From Agromyces ramosus (GTDB taxonomy: Bacteria; Actinomycetota; Actinomycetes; Actinomycetales; Microbacteriaceae), in NCBI RefSeq assembly GCF_004216665.1, contig NZ_SGWY01000001.1, positions 310,001 through 374,000 on the forward strand: DNA of 64,000 bases. Direction: 5' to 3'. The translations under genes were made by a program, and so were the position numbers. Shown here piece by piece: positions 45,708 through 53,576 of this stretch. The notes beneath the pieces are model-generated. The model did not search any database. It saw nothing but the letters and a program-made list of their open reading frames with translations, and had not been told where the DNA came from. Numbering within the stretch: position 1 is the stretch's first letter; each line of letters starts with the position of its first letter.

Positions 45708-46880
45708 TCACTCCCGTCGGAGCCCGACCTTCAGCGCACCGAGGAACATGCCCGCCATGATCGTCTGCGCCCCGAGCATCATGAACAGGGCGGCGAGCAC
45801 GGCGGTGCGGAGGGTCGACGACGGGTCCTGTGCCCCGAACCCCGATGCCGCCCACACCGAGAACTGCCAGATCGCGATGCCCAGCCCCACGAGGAACAGG
45901 AACAGGCCCACCAGCGCACCGCTCTCCAGGCTGATGCGCTTCTCGAGTCGGTCGAAGTTCCGGGAGCGGGGGATGTTGAACCCCTCGTGCTGCGCGTAGA
46001 TCTTCGTGAGGATCGCGAACAGGATCGCCTGATAGCCCACGACCGCGAGTGCCGCGAGGTAGATCTGGCTCGACACGTCGAACCCGACGTCACCCAGCTC
46101 GACCGGACCGATCGCGAGGAGGAAGGCGCCGAGGAATCCGACGAAGAACGCGACGACTCCCGGGATCAGGAACAGCCAGCGCGGGCTGAAGATCAGGAGG
46201 AACCGGAGGTGGCGCCAGCCGTCGCGCCAGCTGCGAAGGTGCGGCGGGCGGCTGCGGCCGTCCTTGTCGAGCGTCGTCGGCACCTCGGAGACGCGGAGGC
46301 CGCCGAGCGTCGACTTGACGACGACCTCGCTGGCGAACTCCATGCCGGTGGTCTGCAGGTGGAGGTTCAGGATGGATCGGCGGTTGAATCCGCGGAGGCC
46401 GCAGTGGAAGTCCCCGATCGGCGACCTGAACAGCACCTGACCGATCCAGGAGAGCACCGGGTTGCCGAGGTACTTGTGCAACGGGGGCATCGCGCCCTCG
46501 GCGATGCCGCCCTTGAAACGATTGCCCATCACGAGCTCGTCACCGGCGCGGAGTCGCTCGACGAACGGGTCGAGCTTCGAGAAGTCGTAGCTGTCATCGG
46601 CGTCGCCCATGATCACGTACTCGCCCCGCGCTGCTTCGATGCCGCCCATGAGGGCGCTCCCGTACCCCTTCGCCGGGACGTCGACGACGCGGGCGCCGTG
46701 CGCACGCGCGATGTCCTGGGAACCGTCGGTGGAGCCGTTGTCGGCGATGATCACCTCGCCGACGACGCCGCTTCGTGCGAGGTAGCCCTGCGCCTTGTCG
46801 ATGCACACGGCCAGCGTCTCGGCCTCGTTGAGGCAGGGCATGACGATCGAGAGCTCGATCGCATCGGTGGAAGTCGGCAT
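45708..46880 (-). CDS. GT2 glycosyltransferase with C-terminal membrane helices, paralogue A
   Basis: A 390-residue dolichol-phosphate-mannose-synthase-like enzyme. The GT-A domain (1-225) has the nucleotide-binding LSIVMPCLNEAETL, IIADNGSTDGS and metal-binding MGDADDSYDF motifs. Four C-terminal membrane helices (about 238-385) anchor it. It would charge polyprenyl phosphate with a sugar for use outside the membrane. Very similar along its whole length to the gene at 48010-49179, pointing to duplication. Confidence 0.92.
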   Translation of the reverse strand: MPTSTDAIELSIVMPCLNEAETLAVCIDKAQGYLARSGVVGEVIIADNGSTDGSQDIARAHGARVVDVPAKGYGSALMGGIEAARGEYVIMGDADDSYDFSKLDPFVERLRAGDELVMGNRFKGGIAEGAMPPLHKYLGNPVLSWIGQVLFRSPIGDFHCGLRGFNRRSILNLHLQTTGMEFASEVVVKSTLGGLRVSEVPTTLDKDGRSRPPHLRSWRDGWRHLRFLLIFSPRWLFLIPGVVAFFVGFLGAFLLAIGPVELGDVGFDVSSQIYLAALAVVGYQAILFAILTKIYAQHEGFNIPRSRNFDRLEKRISLESGALVGLFLFLVGLGIAIWQFSVWAASGFGAQDPSSTLRTAVLAALFMMLGAQTIMAGMFLGALKVGLRRE

Positions 46881-47020
46881 GTCGGGGTCCTGTCGTACGG
46901 CGGGCGGGCCACCTCATCGTACTGAATGGGGTGCGGTGAGTCTGAGGGTCTCCTCGCCTCGCTGCCCTGCCGCGCGGATCCGTGGAGCGTCTGCTCCTCC
47001 CGGAGCGGCTGCGCCGGGTC

Positions 47021-48007
47021 CTAGACCGGCTGCACGAGGTCGCGGAGGACGTCCTGCGCGCCGCGCCCGAATCGGTCGTAGGCGCCGGAACGCCACTCAC
47101 GCAGGACGGGTGCGATGCGGCGCGCGCGTGCGGCGGGAATGGCTCCGCGCATCACCTCGTGGGCGAGCTTTCCACGCACCGCGGCCTCCGTGTGCGACGG
47201 CTCGTCCGCGATCGCGGGCAGGCGGTCGGCGAGCTCGATTGCACGGCGGAGCAGCTTCGCATTGCGATCCGTGCGGGGCTCGCGAAGGCGCGCCAGCCTC
47301 CCCCCGGCACCGAGTCGCTCGACGCCGATCTGGTTCGCGCCGTGCTGCCGGTAGTCGATCACCGGCTCGGGGATGACGGCGATCCCGCCACCGACGGCGG
47401 CCACGACCGCGAGCCATTCGTCGTGCACCCACGACGCGGGGAACGGCGCCGCGCGGTCCACCAGGGAGCGCGTCACCATCGTCGTGGCACCCGTGACCAG
47501 GTTGCGCTTGAGCAGCTCGTCGAGGGCGGCATCCGACTCGAGCCTGTCGCGCACCGCGGCGTCCACGCCCAGCGTCGCGAACAGCGAGGCGTGGAGGTCG
47601 GCGCCCTCGGCATCGACCAGGCGCGCGTCGCCCGCCACGAGCTCGACGGCGGGGCGGCGCTCGAGCGCGGCGAGGGCCCGCGAGATGCGATCGGGGTGCC
47701 AGACGTCGTCCTGGTCGGCCAGGGCGATGACGTCGCCGGATGCCGCGAGCAGCGCCTGCGCGAAGTTGCCGGTGACACCGAGCGGCGCGGGGTTGCGGAG
47801 CACGACGAGCGCAGGGGCAGCGGCGCCCGAGGCGCGGCGATCGTCGAGCAGCCCGATCGCCAGTTCCACGGTGCCGTCCGAGGAGGCGTCGTCGGACAGG
47901 ATGATCTCGTCGACGGGACGCGACTGGTCGAGGATGCTCTCGAGCTGCGCTCCGAGGAAGCGCGCGCCGTTGCGCGTTGCCAGCGCGACCGAGACCGTCG
48001 TGGCCAC
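47021..48007 (-). CDS. GT2 glycosyltransferase, rhamnosyltransferase-like
   Basis: A 328-residue soluble GT-A enzyme with VSVALATRNGARFL, IILSDDASSDGT and the DxD region ALADQDDVWHPDR. The C-terminal helical domain has RLREPRTDRNAKLLRRAI. The GTG start at 48007 comes 2 bp after the stop of the upstream paralogue B, so the two are coupled. Rhamnosyl specificity is a family-level guess. It lies between the two duplicated DPM-like genes. Confidence 0.85.
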   Translation of the reverse strand: MATTVSVALATRNGARFLGAQLESILDQSRPVDEIILSDDASSDGTVELAIGLLDDRRASGAAAPALVVLRNPAPLGVTGNFAQALLAASGDVIALADQDDVWHPDRISRALAALERRPAVELVAGDARLVDAEGADLHASLFATLGVDAAVRDRLESDAALDELLKRNLVTGATTMVTRSLVDRAAPFPASWVHDEWLAVVAAVGGGIAVIPEPVIDYRQHGANQIGVERLGAGGRLARLREPRTDRNAKLLRRAIELADRLPAIADEPSHTEAAVRGKLAHEVMRGAIPAARARRIAPVLREWRSGAYDRFGRGAQDVLRDLVQPV

Positions 48008-48009
48008 GA

Positions 48010-49179
48010 TCAGCGTCGTCGCACCGGCACCGAGAGGATGCCCAGGAACATCCCCGCCATGATCGTCTGCACACCCAGGATCATGAGCAGCGCCGCGGGG
48101 ATCGCGAGGCGCACCGTGTCGACCACGTCCTGGCCCCCGAAGCCGACCGCCGCCCACGCGGCGAACTGGAGCACGCCGATGACGAACCCGGCGATGAAGA
48201 GGGCGGTGCCGACGAGCGCGCCGGACTCCAGTGTCGCGCGTTCCGCGAATCGCTCGAACGCGGCGCTGCGTGGGATGAAGAACCCCTCATGTCGGGCGTA
48301 GAGCTTGGCCAGGAGCGCGAACAGCACGGCCTGGTAGCCGACGATCGTGAGGGCCAAGAGGTACACCTGCGTCGAGACGTTGAACCCGACCGAGCCCACC
48401 TCGACCGGACCGAACGCGAGCATGACGCTGCCGATGAGCCCGATCAGGAAGGCGACGGCGCCCGGGTACAGGAACAACCACCTCGGGCTGAAGATGAGCA
48501 GGAACCGGAGGTGGCGCCATCCGTCTCGCCAGCTGCGGAGGTGCGGCGGACGGGAACGACCGTCCTTCGCGAGGGTCGTGGGTACCTCGCTGATCCTGAG
48601 TCCGGCGAGGGTGGACTTCACGACGACCTCGCTCGCGAACTCCATGCCGGTGGTGATGAGGCCGATCGAGAGGATCGACTCGCGCTTGAATCCGCGCAGG
48701 CCGCAGTGGAAGTCCCGGATCTGGGAGGGGAAGAACAGGCGACCCACGAACGAGAGCACGGGGTTGCCGAGGTACTTGTGCAGGGGCGGCATCGCCCCGG
48801 GCTCGATCCCGCCGCGGAACCGGTTGCCCATCACGAGGTCGTCACCGGCGCGGAGTCGTTCGACGAACGGGTCCAGGTCGGAGAAGTCGTAGCTGTCGTC
48901 GGCATCGCCCATGATGACGTATTCGCCGACTGCGGCCTCGATGCCCCCCATCAGCGCACTGCCGTAGCCCTTCTCGGGGACGTCGACGACGCGGGCGCCG
49001 AGCTCGCGGGCGATCTCCTGCGATCCGTCGGTGCTGCCGTTGTCGGCGATGACGACTTCGCCGACCACGCCGGATCGTTCGAAGTACCCCTGCGCCTTCC
49101 GGATGCAGACGGCGAGCGTCTCGGCTTCGTTCAAGCACGGCATGACGACCGAGAGCTCGATCGTGGAGGTGGTGATCAT
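48010..49179 (-). CDS. GT2 glycosyltransferase with C-terminal membrane helices, paralogue B
   Basis: A 389-residue protein with the same architecture as the gene at 45708-46880: GT-A motifs LSVVMPCLNEAETL, VIADNGSTDGS, MGDADDSYDF, then four membrane helices. Long stretches are identical between the two, including GNPVLS, DFHCGLRGF, SEVPTTL and SWRDGWRHLRFLLIFSPRWLFL. The N- and C-terminal ends differ most. A minus-strand TAGAAT at 49212-49207, overlapping the upstream stop, is a possible internal promoter. Confidence 0.92.
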   Translation of the reverse strand: MITTSTIELSVVMPCLNEAETLAVCIRKAQGYFERSGVVGEVVIADNGSTDGSQEIARELGARVVDVPEKGYGSALMGGIEAAVGEYVIMGDADDSYDFSDLDPFVERLRAGDDLVMGNRFRGGIEPGAMPPLHKYLGNPVLSFVGRLFFPSQIRDFHCGLRGFKRESILSIGLITTGMEFASEVVVKSTLAGLRISEVPTTLAKDGRSRPPHLRSWRDGWRHLRFLLIFSPRWLFLYPGAVAFLIGLIGSVMLAFGPVEVGSVGFNVSTQVYLLALTIVGYQAVLFALLAKLYARHEGFFIPRSAAFERFAERATLESGALVGTALFIAGFVIGVLQFAAWAAVGFGGQDVVDTVRLAIPAALLMILGVQTIMAGMFLGILSVPVRRR

Positions 49180-49209
49180 GGGGTCCTTCGCGGTGGGTGA
49201 CGAGATATT

Positions 49210-50499
49210 CTAACGGACCTCGTCGATGCCCCCGTCGCCTGCGATCACACCGCGCTCGGCGCGCTCGGGCGGGCGTGGCGGCAGTCGGAACGACCAGCCG
49301 ACCGACAGCAGCGCGCTCGCCCCGGTGCCCACGATCACGCCGAACGCGGCCGCGAACGCTCCGCCCAGCGCTCCCGACGTGGCCGCCATGACGACGACGC
49401 CGAGCACGGAGCCGATGCCGGCGGCCACGGTCGCGGACATGGTCCGCCACGAGGTGATGAGGAACGACGAGGCGATCAAGCCGATCGAGAAGAGGAAGAC
49501 GCCGACCAGGAGCAGGCGGAGCAGTGGGACCGCGTCCTCGTACCCGGGACCGTAGAGCAGGGGGACGAGCCAGGGTGCGACCAGCGCGACCAGGCCGAAT
49601 GCGACGAGGAGGATGCCGGTCATCGCCGCCATGACGCGGAGGTGATGCCGGCGCGCCTCCGCCCGATCCTCCTCGAGCCAGTGCGCGTACCTGGGGATCA
49701 GCACCTGGCTCACCGCCTGCGCGAGCATCGAGGCCGGCGTCGCCAGTGCGATCGCCGCAGCGAACATGCCGGCCTCCTCGGCGCCCGAGTTGGCGAACGC
49801 GAAGACCATCGAGAACTGGATGAGTCCGTTGCTCGCGATCAGGCCGACGGAGTTCCATGCGATGAGGTGCCAGACATCGGCGGACGCCGAGGCGGTGTCC
49901 GGCGACCGATCGCGGCCCGCGCGACGCATCGCGGGCACCGCCGCGAGGGCGAAGATCGCGTACCCGACCGTCAGCGGCCACAGCAGGAGCACGGTCTGGC
50001 CCGAGGCGATGACGAGGGCGAGCAGGGCGAGGCTGATGAACGCGGTGATCGCGTCCCAGGTCGCGGCCGCCCCGACCTGGCCGAGCCCCATTCGCACGCC
50101 TCGCGTGAGGATGTACGCCGACCAGGCGAGCGTGAGCGCGATCATCCCCGCCGTCTCGACCGGATCGGCGCCGATGAACACGACGGCGATGACCGCGCCC
50201 ACGACGACGATCGCGACGGACGCCAACGCGGTCGATCCCCAGAGCAGCCGGAGCACGTACTGGGGCGACCGGCCGTTCCGGAGCGCGCGGGCCAGGAACG
50301 TCCCGGCCGCGTTGCCCGCGGCGGTCGGCCACAGCAGGGAGAGGATGATCGAGAGGGAGATGAGGGTGTTGACGAGCGCGAGCGGCTCCGCCCCTACGAA
50401 TCGCGCGATGAGGATCGAATAGCCGAATCGCGCCAGCCCCTGCACGGCCACGCCGACGGTCGACAGCACCCCCTGTCGGATGAGGGAGGATTGAGGCAC
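49210..50499 (-). CDS. Wzx-like polysaccharide flippase
   Basis: A 429-residue MATE/MOP-type transporter with about twelve to fourteen membrane helices, expected to flip lipid-linked glycan units across the membrane. It opens QGVLSTVGVAVQGLARFGYSILIARFVG, the typical flippase start with an early charged face. The GTG start at 50499 is preferred because a minus-strand TAGCAT lies 6 nt before it. It heads a minus-strand group running to 45708 and is divergent from the GT2 gene at 50548. Confidence 0.88.
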   Translation of the reverse strand: MPQSSLIRQGVLSTVGVAVQGLARFGYSILIARFVGAEPLALVNTLISLSIILSLLWPTAAGNAAGTFLARALRNGRSPQYVLRLLWGSTALASVAIVVVGAVIAVVFIGADPVETAGMIALTLAWSAYILTRGVRMGLGQVGAAATWDAITAFISLALLALVIASGQTVLLLWPLTVGYAIFALAAVPAMRRAGRDRSPDTASASADVWHLIAWNSVGLIASNGLIQFSMVFAFANSGAEEAGMFAAAIALATPASMLAQAVSQVLIPRYAHWLEEDRAEARRHHLRVMAAMTGILLVAFGLVALVAPWLVPLLYGPGYEDAVPLLRLLLVGVFLFSIGLIASSFLITSWRTMSATVAAGIGSVLGVVVMAATSGALGGAFAAAFGVIVGTGASALLSVGWSFRLPPRPPERAERGVIAGDGGIDEVR

Positions 50500-50505
50500 C
50501 CGAGA

Positions 50506-50511
50506 ATGCTA
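50506..50511 (-). promoter_or_regulatory. Candidate leaderless -10 (TAGCAT) of the flippase gene
   Basis: On the minus strand TAGCAT ends 6 nt before the GTG at 50499. A small inverted repeat CCCCGT-CA-ACGGGG (50513-50526) sits directly upstream, between the divergent genes. Confidence 0.35.
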
Positions 50512-50547
50512 ACCCCGTCAACGGGGCAGAGGAGCGCCGAGACCCCC

Positions 50548-51438
50548 ATGCCGTTCGACATCATGATGCCGTTCTACGGTCGCGTCGACCACTTCCGCAT
50601 CGCGGTGCGGAGCGTACTCGACCAGACCGACGAGGACTGGCGCCTCGTGGTCATCGACGACCACTACCCGGATCCGAGCGCGGGCGAGTGGCTCGTCGGC
50701 CTCGGCGACGAGCGGATCGAGTACGTGCGGCACGCCGCGAACGTCGGGATCAACGCGAACTTCCAGGAAGCCGTCGACCGGTCCGTTGCGGACTGGTTCA
50801 CCATCTTCGGGTGCGACGACGTGCTGCATCCTGGCTACGTCCGGCACATGCGATCGCTCGCCGCCGAGTTCCCCGACGCCGCGATGCTGCACCCGGGGGT
50901 GCGGATCATCGACGAGGACGGCGAGGTCGTGCGCACGATGGTCGATTCGGCGAAGGCGTTCTACCGTCCGAGTGCACGGCAACCCATCCGCCTCTCCGGG
51001 GAGCAGCTGGCCACCAGCGTGACACGGGGCAACTGGATGAACTTCCCGTCGGTCGCCTGGCACGGCCCTCGCACCCGAGCAACGGGATTCCGCGACGGAT
51101 ACGAGGTGGTCCAGGACCTCGCGCTCGTCCTTGACCTGTGCCAGGCCGGCGGGTCGCTGATCGTCGACGACACCGTCGAGTTCGACTACCGCCGCCACGC
51201 CGGCAGCGTCTCGTCGTGGAAGGCCGTCGACGGGAGCCGCTTCGTCGAGGAGCGTGCGTTCTTCGTCCAGCTCGCGCGGCAGTTCGAGGAACGAGGATGG
51301 CACCAGGCCGCCAGGGCGGCCCGCTTCCACCTCTCCAGCCGGGTCAACGCGCTGACGCGCATCCCCTCGGCGCTCGCCGCGCGAGACGGCTTGGGAATCC
51401 GCACGCTCGCCGGCCACACCTTCGGCAGGAGCCGCTGA
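50548..51438 (+). CDS. GT2 glycosyltransferase
   Basis: A 296-residue soluble enzyme with FDIMMPFYGRVDHFRIAV, LVVIDDHYPDP and the acidic IFGCDDVLHPGY. The C-terminal part is helical and without membrane segments. Acceptor and donor are unknown. GAGGAG lies 13 nt before the ATG at 50548, a rather long spacing. It is isolated on the plus strand between two minus-strand genes. Confidence 0.85.
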   Translation: MPFDIMMPFYGRVDHFRIAVRSVLDQTDEDWRLVVIDDHYPDPSAGEWLVGLGDERIEYVRHAANVGINANFQEAVDRSVADWFTIFGCDDVLHPGYVRHMRSLAAEFPDAAMLHPGVRIIDEDGEVVRTMVDSAKAFYRPSARQPIRLSGEQLATSVTRGNWMNFPSVAWHGPRTRATGFRDGYEVVQDLALVLDLCQAGGSLIVDDTVEFDYRRHAGSVSSWKAVDGSRFVEERAFFVQLARQFEERGWHQAARAARFHLSSRVNALTRIPSALAARDGLGIRTLAGHTFGRSR

Positions 51439-51460
51439 CCACTCGTCGGAACGGCCCGGC

Positions 51461-53482
51461 TCAGGAACGCGCCGGGATCACCTCGAGGATGCGCAGCTCA
51501 CCATCGGCCGCGAGGTCGAACTCGTCGACGGGCACGAGGCAGTCGCTCTCCACGTCGACCGACTCGTCGACGAGGACGAAGTCCACGTGCTCCTGCGCGA
51601 ACTCCGAGCAGGCGTCGAACGTGGCGACGATCTGGTCGGGCGCCGGATTGGAGATCTGCGGCTCACCGGTTCCGGGGGTCCAACCGACGCCCGCCAGGCG
51701 ATTCCACTCGAACTCGTACTTGCCGGTGGGATCGACCAGTCCCCACATGGACTCGGACGGAGCGCCCTGGAACCCGTTGAACGCCTCGACGCCCGACTCG
51801 AGCAGGAGCGCGGTCGGAAGGCGTCCGCCCATTCCGACCCACGTGGCCCCATCGGCCTGCTCGTCGAGCGCCTGCACGGCGGCGGAGGCATCCGTCTCGC
51901 GGAGGTCGAGGACGCCGCGATACAGCGGGTTGACGGTCGCTGAGCTGATGACGCCCACGAGCAGGAAGGCCGCGACGCCGAGCACCGCCCTGGACCGGGC
52001 GAGGAGGTAGATCGCGGCGGCCGAGACCAGCGCCAGGAGCCACCAGTACCGCGCCGGGTCGATCGCGCCGGGCGCCGTCACGCGCAGCGCGATCGCGATC
52101 GCGCCCTGCGAGGCGAGGAAGGCGAACGCCAGGACACCGGCGAAGACACGTCCGGGGCGGCGATCTCGCGAGAGTTCCCTGATCAGGATCACCGTGATGA
52201 CGAGCGAGGCGAACCCGAGGCCGATCCGCAGCCGATTCGGCATCGTCCGGTCCAGGAAGAGGAGGTGCGCCACGGCGTCCCAGCCGGGGATGAAGATGAA
52301 CGCCAGGATGACCACGGTCGACGCCGAAGCGCCGACCAGCATCCACGGGAACGCCATCGTCCGCCGCGACCTGACGAGCAGCCACACCACCACCGGGAGC
52401 AGGAAGATCCCGACGAAGAAGAACGTCGACGCCTCGGACGCGTTCGTGCCGAGCCATCCGCCCGACTTCAGCGCGAGGGCGAACGACGAGGACAACGTCG
52501 CCGCCACCTCGACCAGGTCCCCGCGGCCCGTCGGGAAGAGCCGTTCGCCCGGGTACGCGGTGCCGAGGAACGCCTCGACGGTCTCGCGCTTCTCGGAGAG
52601 CCAGAGGACCGTGACCGCCGAGCCGAGCACCCCTGCGACCAGGACCGGCGAGAGTCGCAGCGCGAGGCGACCGAACCGCGTTCCGCCCCTCGTCGCGTCG
52701 ACGACGGCGCCGACCGCGGCAAGGGCGCACACCAGCACGATCGGGACGATGAACGGTACGTAGATCCCCATCGCCATCACGACCGTGAGGTAGGCGAGGA
52801 TGCCCGCCCAGACGATCGGGACGACCTTGGTCGCCGAGCGGAGGCACCAGACCAGGGTGGTCAGCAGCACGAAGCCCCAGACGACGGGCCACAGTGTCGT
52901 CTGGAGGAACCACCACTGGAAGAACGGACTCAGGAAGAACCCGAGGGAGATCGCCGCGGCGAGGAGTGGTCGCCGCGGCAGGATCGTGACCGCGAAGCAG
53001 TAGGCCGCCGCGACGAGCGCGAGTCCCGGCAACCACCACTTCAACGCGATCGCGTGGTCGACATCCCACACCAGGAAGCCGAGGAGGTGCGGGCGGAACG
53101 CCACGGACCAGTCCGCCCGAGGGAGGTCCTGCGGGATCGTGGCGTCCATGCCCCCGGGGAACGTCTCGTTCTCGACGGGCAGTCCCTGCTCGGCCTGCGC
53201 GATCGCCCAGACCGTCTGGACGTTCCACTCGTCGGTTCGGATGAGTTGCGGCGCGCCGGCGATGAGGTCGGGGTCGCGTCCCTCGTGCAACTCCGGATAG
53301 AACGCCCCCGACGAGGAGCCGTTCACCGAGAGGCCGACGAGGATCGCCCCGACGACGGCGAGCAGGAGCGGGAGCGCGACGAGGACGCGGATGGCGGGCA
53401 GCCCGTCGGGCCGCGGCTCCACCCAGCGATCGAACCGTGCGCGCCAGGCGGCCAGCCGGCCGGGGCTCGCAGTCTCGCTCAC
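51461..53482 (-). CDS. GT-C-like polytopic membrane protein A
   Basis: A 673-residue protein with about twelve to thirteen membrane helices. An early outer loop carries an acidic LIRTDEWNVQTVWAIAQAE segment, and a folded outer domain forms the C-terminus (about 560-673). The DEW motif after the first helix is the position of the catalytic Asp in GT-C glycosyltransferases, which use polyprenyl-linked donors. Function as a glycosyltransferase is inferred, not demonstrated. Convergent with the GT2 gene. Confidence 0.7.
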   Translation of the reverse strand: MSETASPGRLAAWRARFDRWVEPRPDGLPAIRVLVALPLLLAVVGAILVGLSVNGSSSGAFYPELHEGRDPDLIAGAPQLIRTDEWNVQTVWAIAQAEQGLPVENETFPGGMDATIPQDLPRADWSVAFRPHLLGFLVWDVDHAIALKWWLPGLALVAAAYCFAVTILPRRPLLAAAISLGFFLSPFFQWWFLQTTLWPVVWGFVLLTTLVWCLRSATKVVPIVWAGILAYLTVVMAMGIYVPFIVPIVLVCALAAVGAVVDATRGGTRFGRLALRLSPVLVAGVLGSAVTVLWLSEKRETVEAFLGTAYPGERLFPTGRGDLVEVAATLSSSFALALKSGGWLGTNASEASTFFFVGIFLLPVVVWLLVRSRRTMAFPWMLVGASASTVVILAFIFIPGWDAVAHLLFLDRTMPNRLRIGLGFASLVITVILIRELSRDRRPGRVFAGVLAFAFLASQGAIAIALRVTAPGAIDPARYWWLLALVSAAAIYLLARSRAVLGVAAFLLVGVISSATVNPLYRGVLDLRETDASAAVQALDEQADGATWVGMGGRLPTALLLESGVEAFNGFQGAPSESMWGLVDPTGKYEFEWNRLAGVGWTPGTGEPQISNPAPDQIVATFDACSEFAQEHVDFVLVDESVDVESDCLVPVDEFDLAADGELRILEVIPARS

Positions 53483-53576
53483 CGCGGGGATCCGTCCGTC
53501 GACACCGTATGGCAGATGGCGGGCAGGGGCAGCGAGCGCGAAATCACCTACGTAACCTACCCGAACTCCGCCGTGG

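Noticed and set aside
45683-45723. Terminator between the second O-antigen ligase and the glycosyltransferase
   Set aside because: Only a 6-bp GCTCCG/CGGAGC pairing over a long loop. The direct CCCGTCGG repeats do not form a stem.
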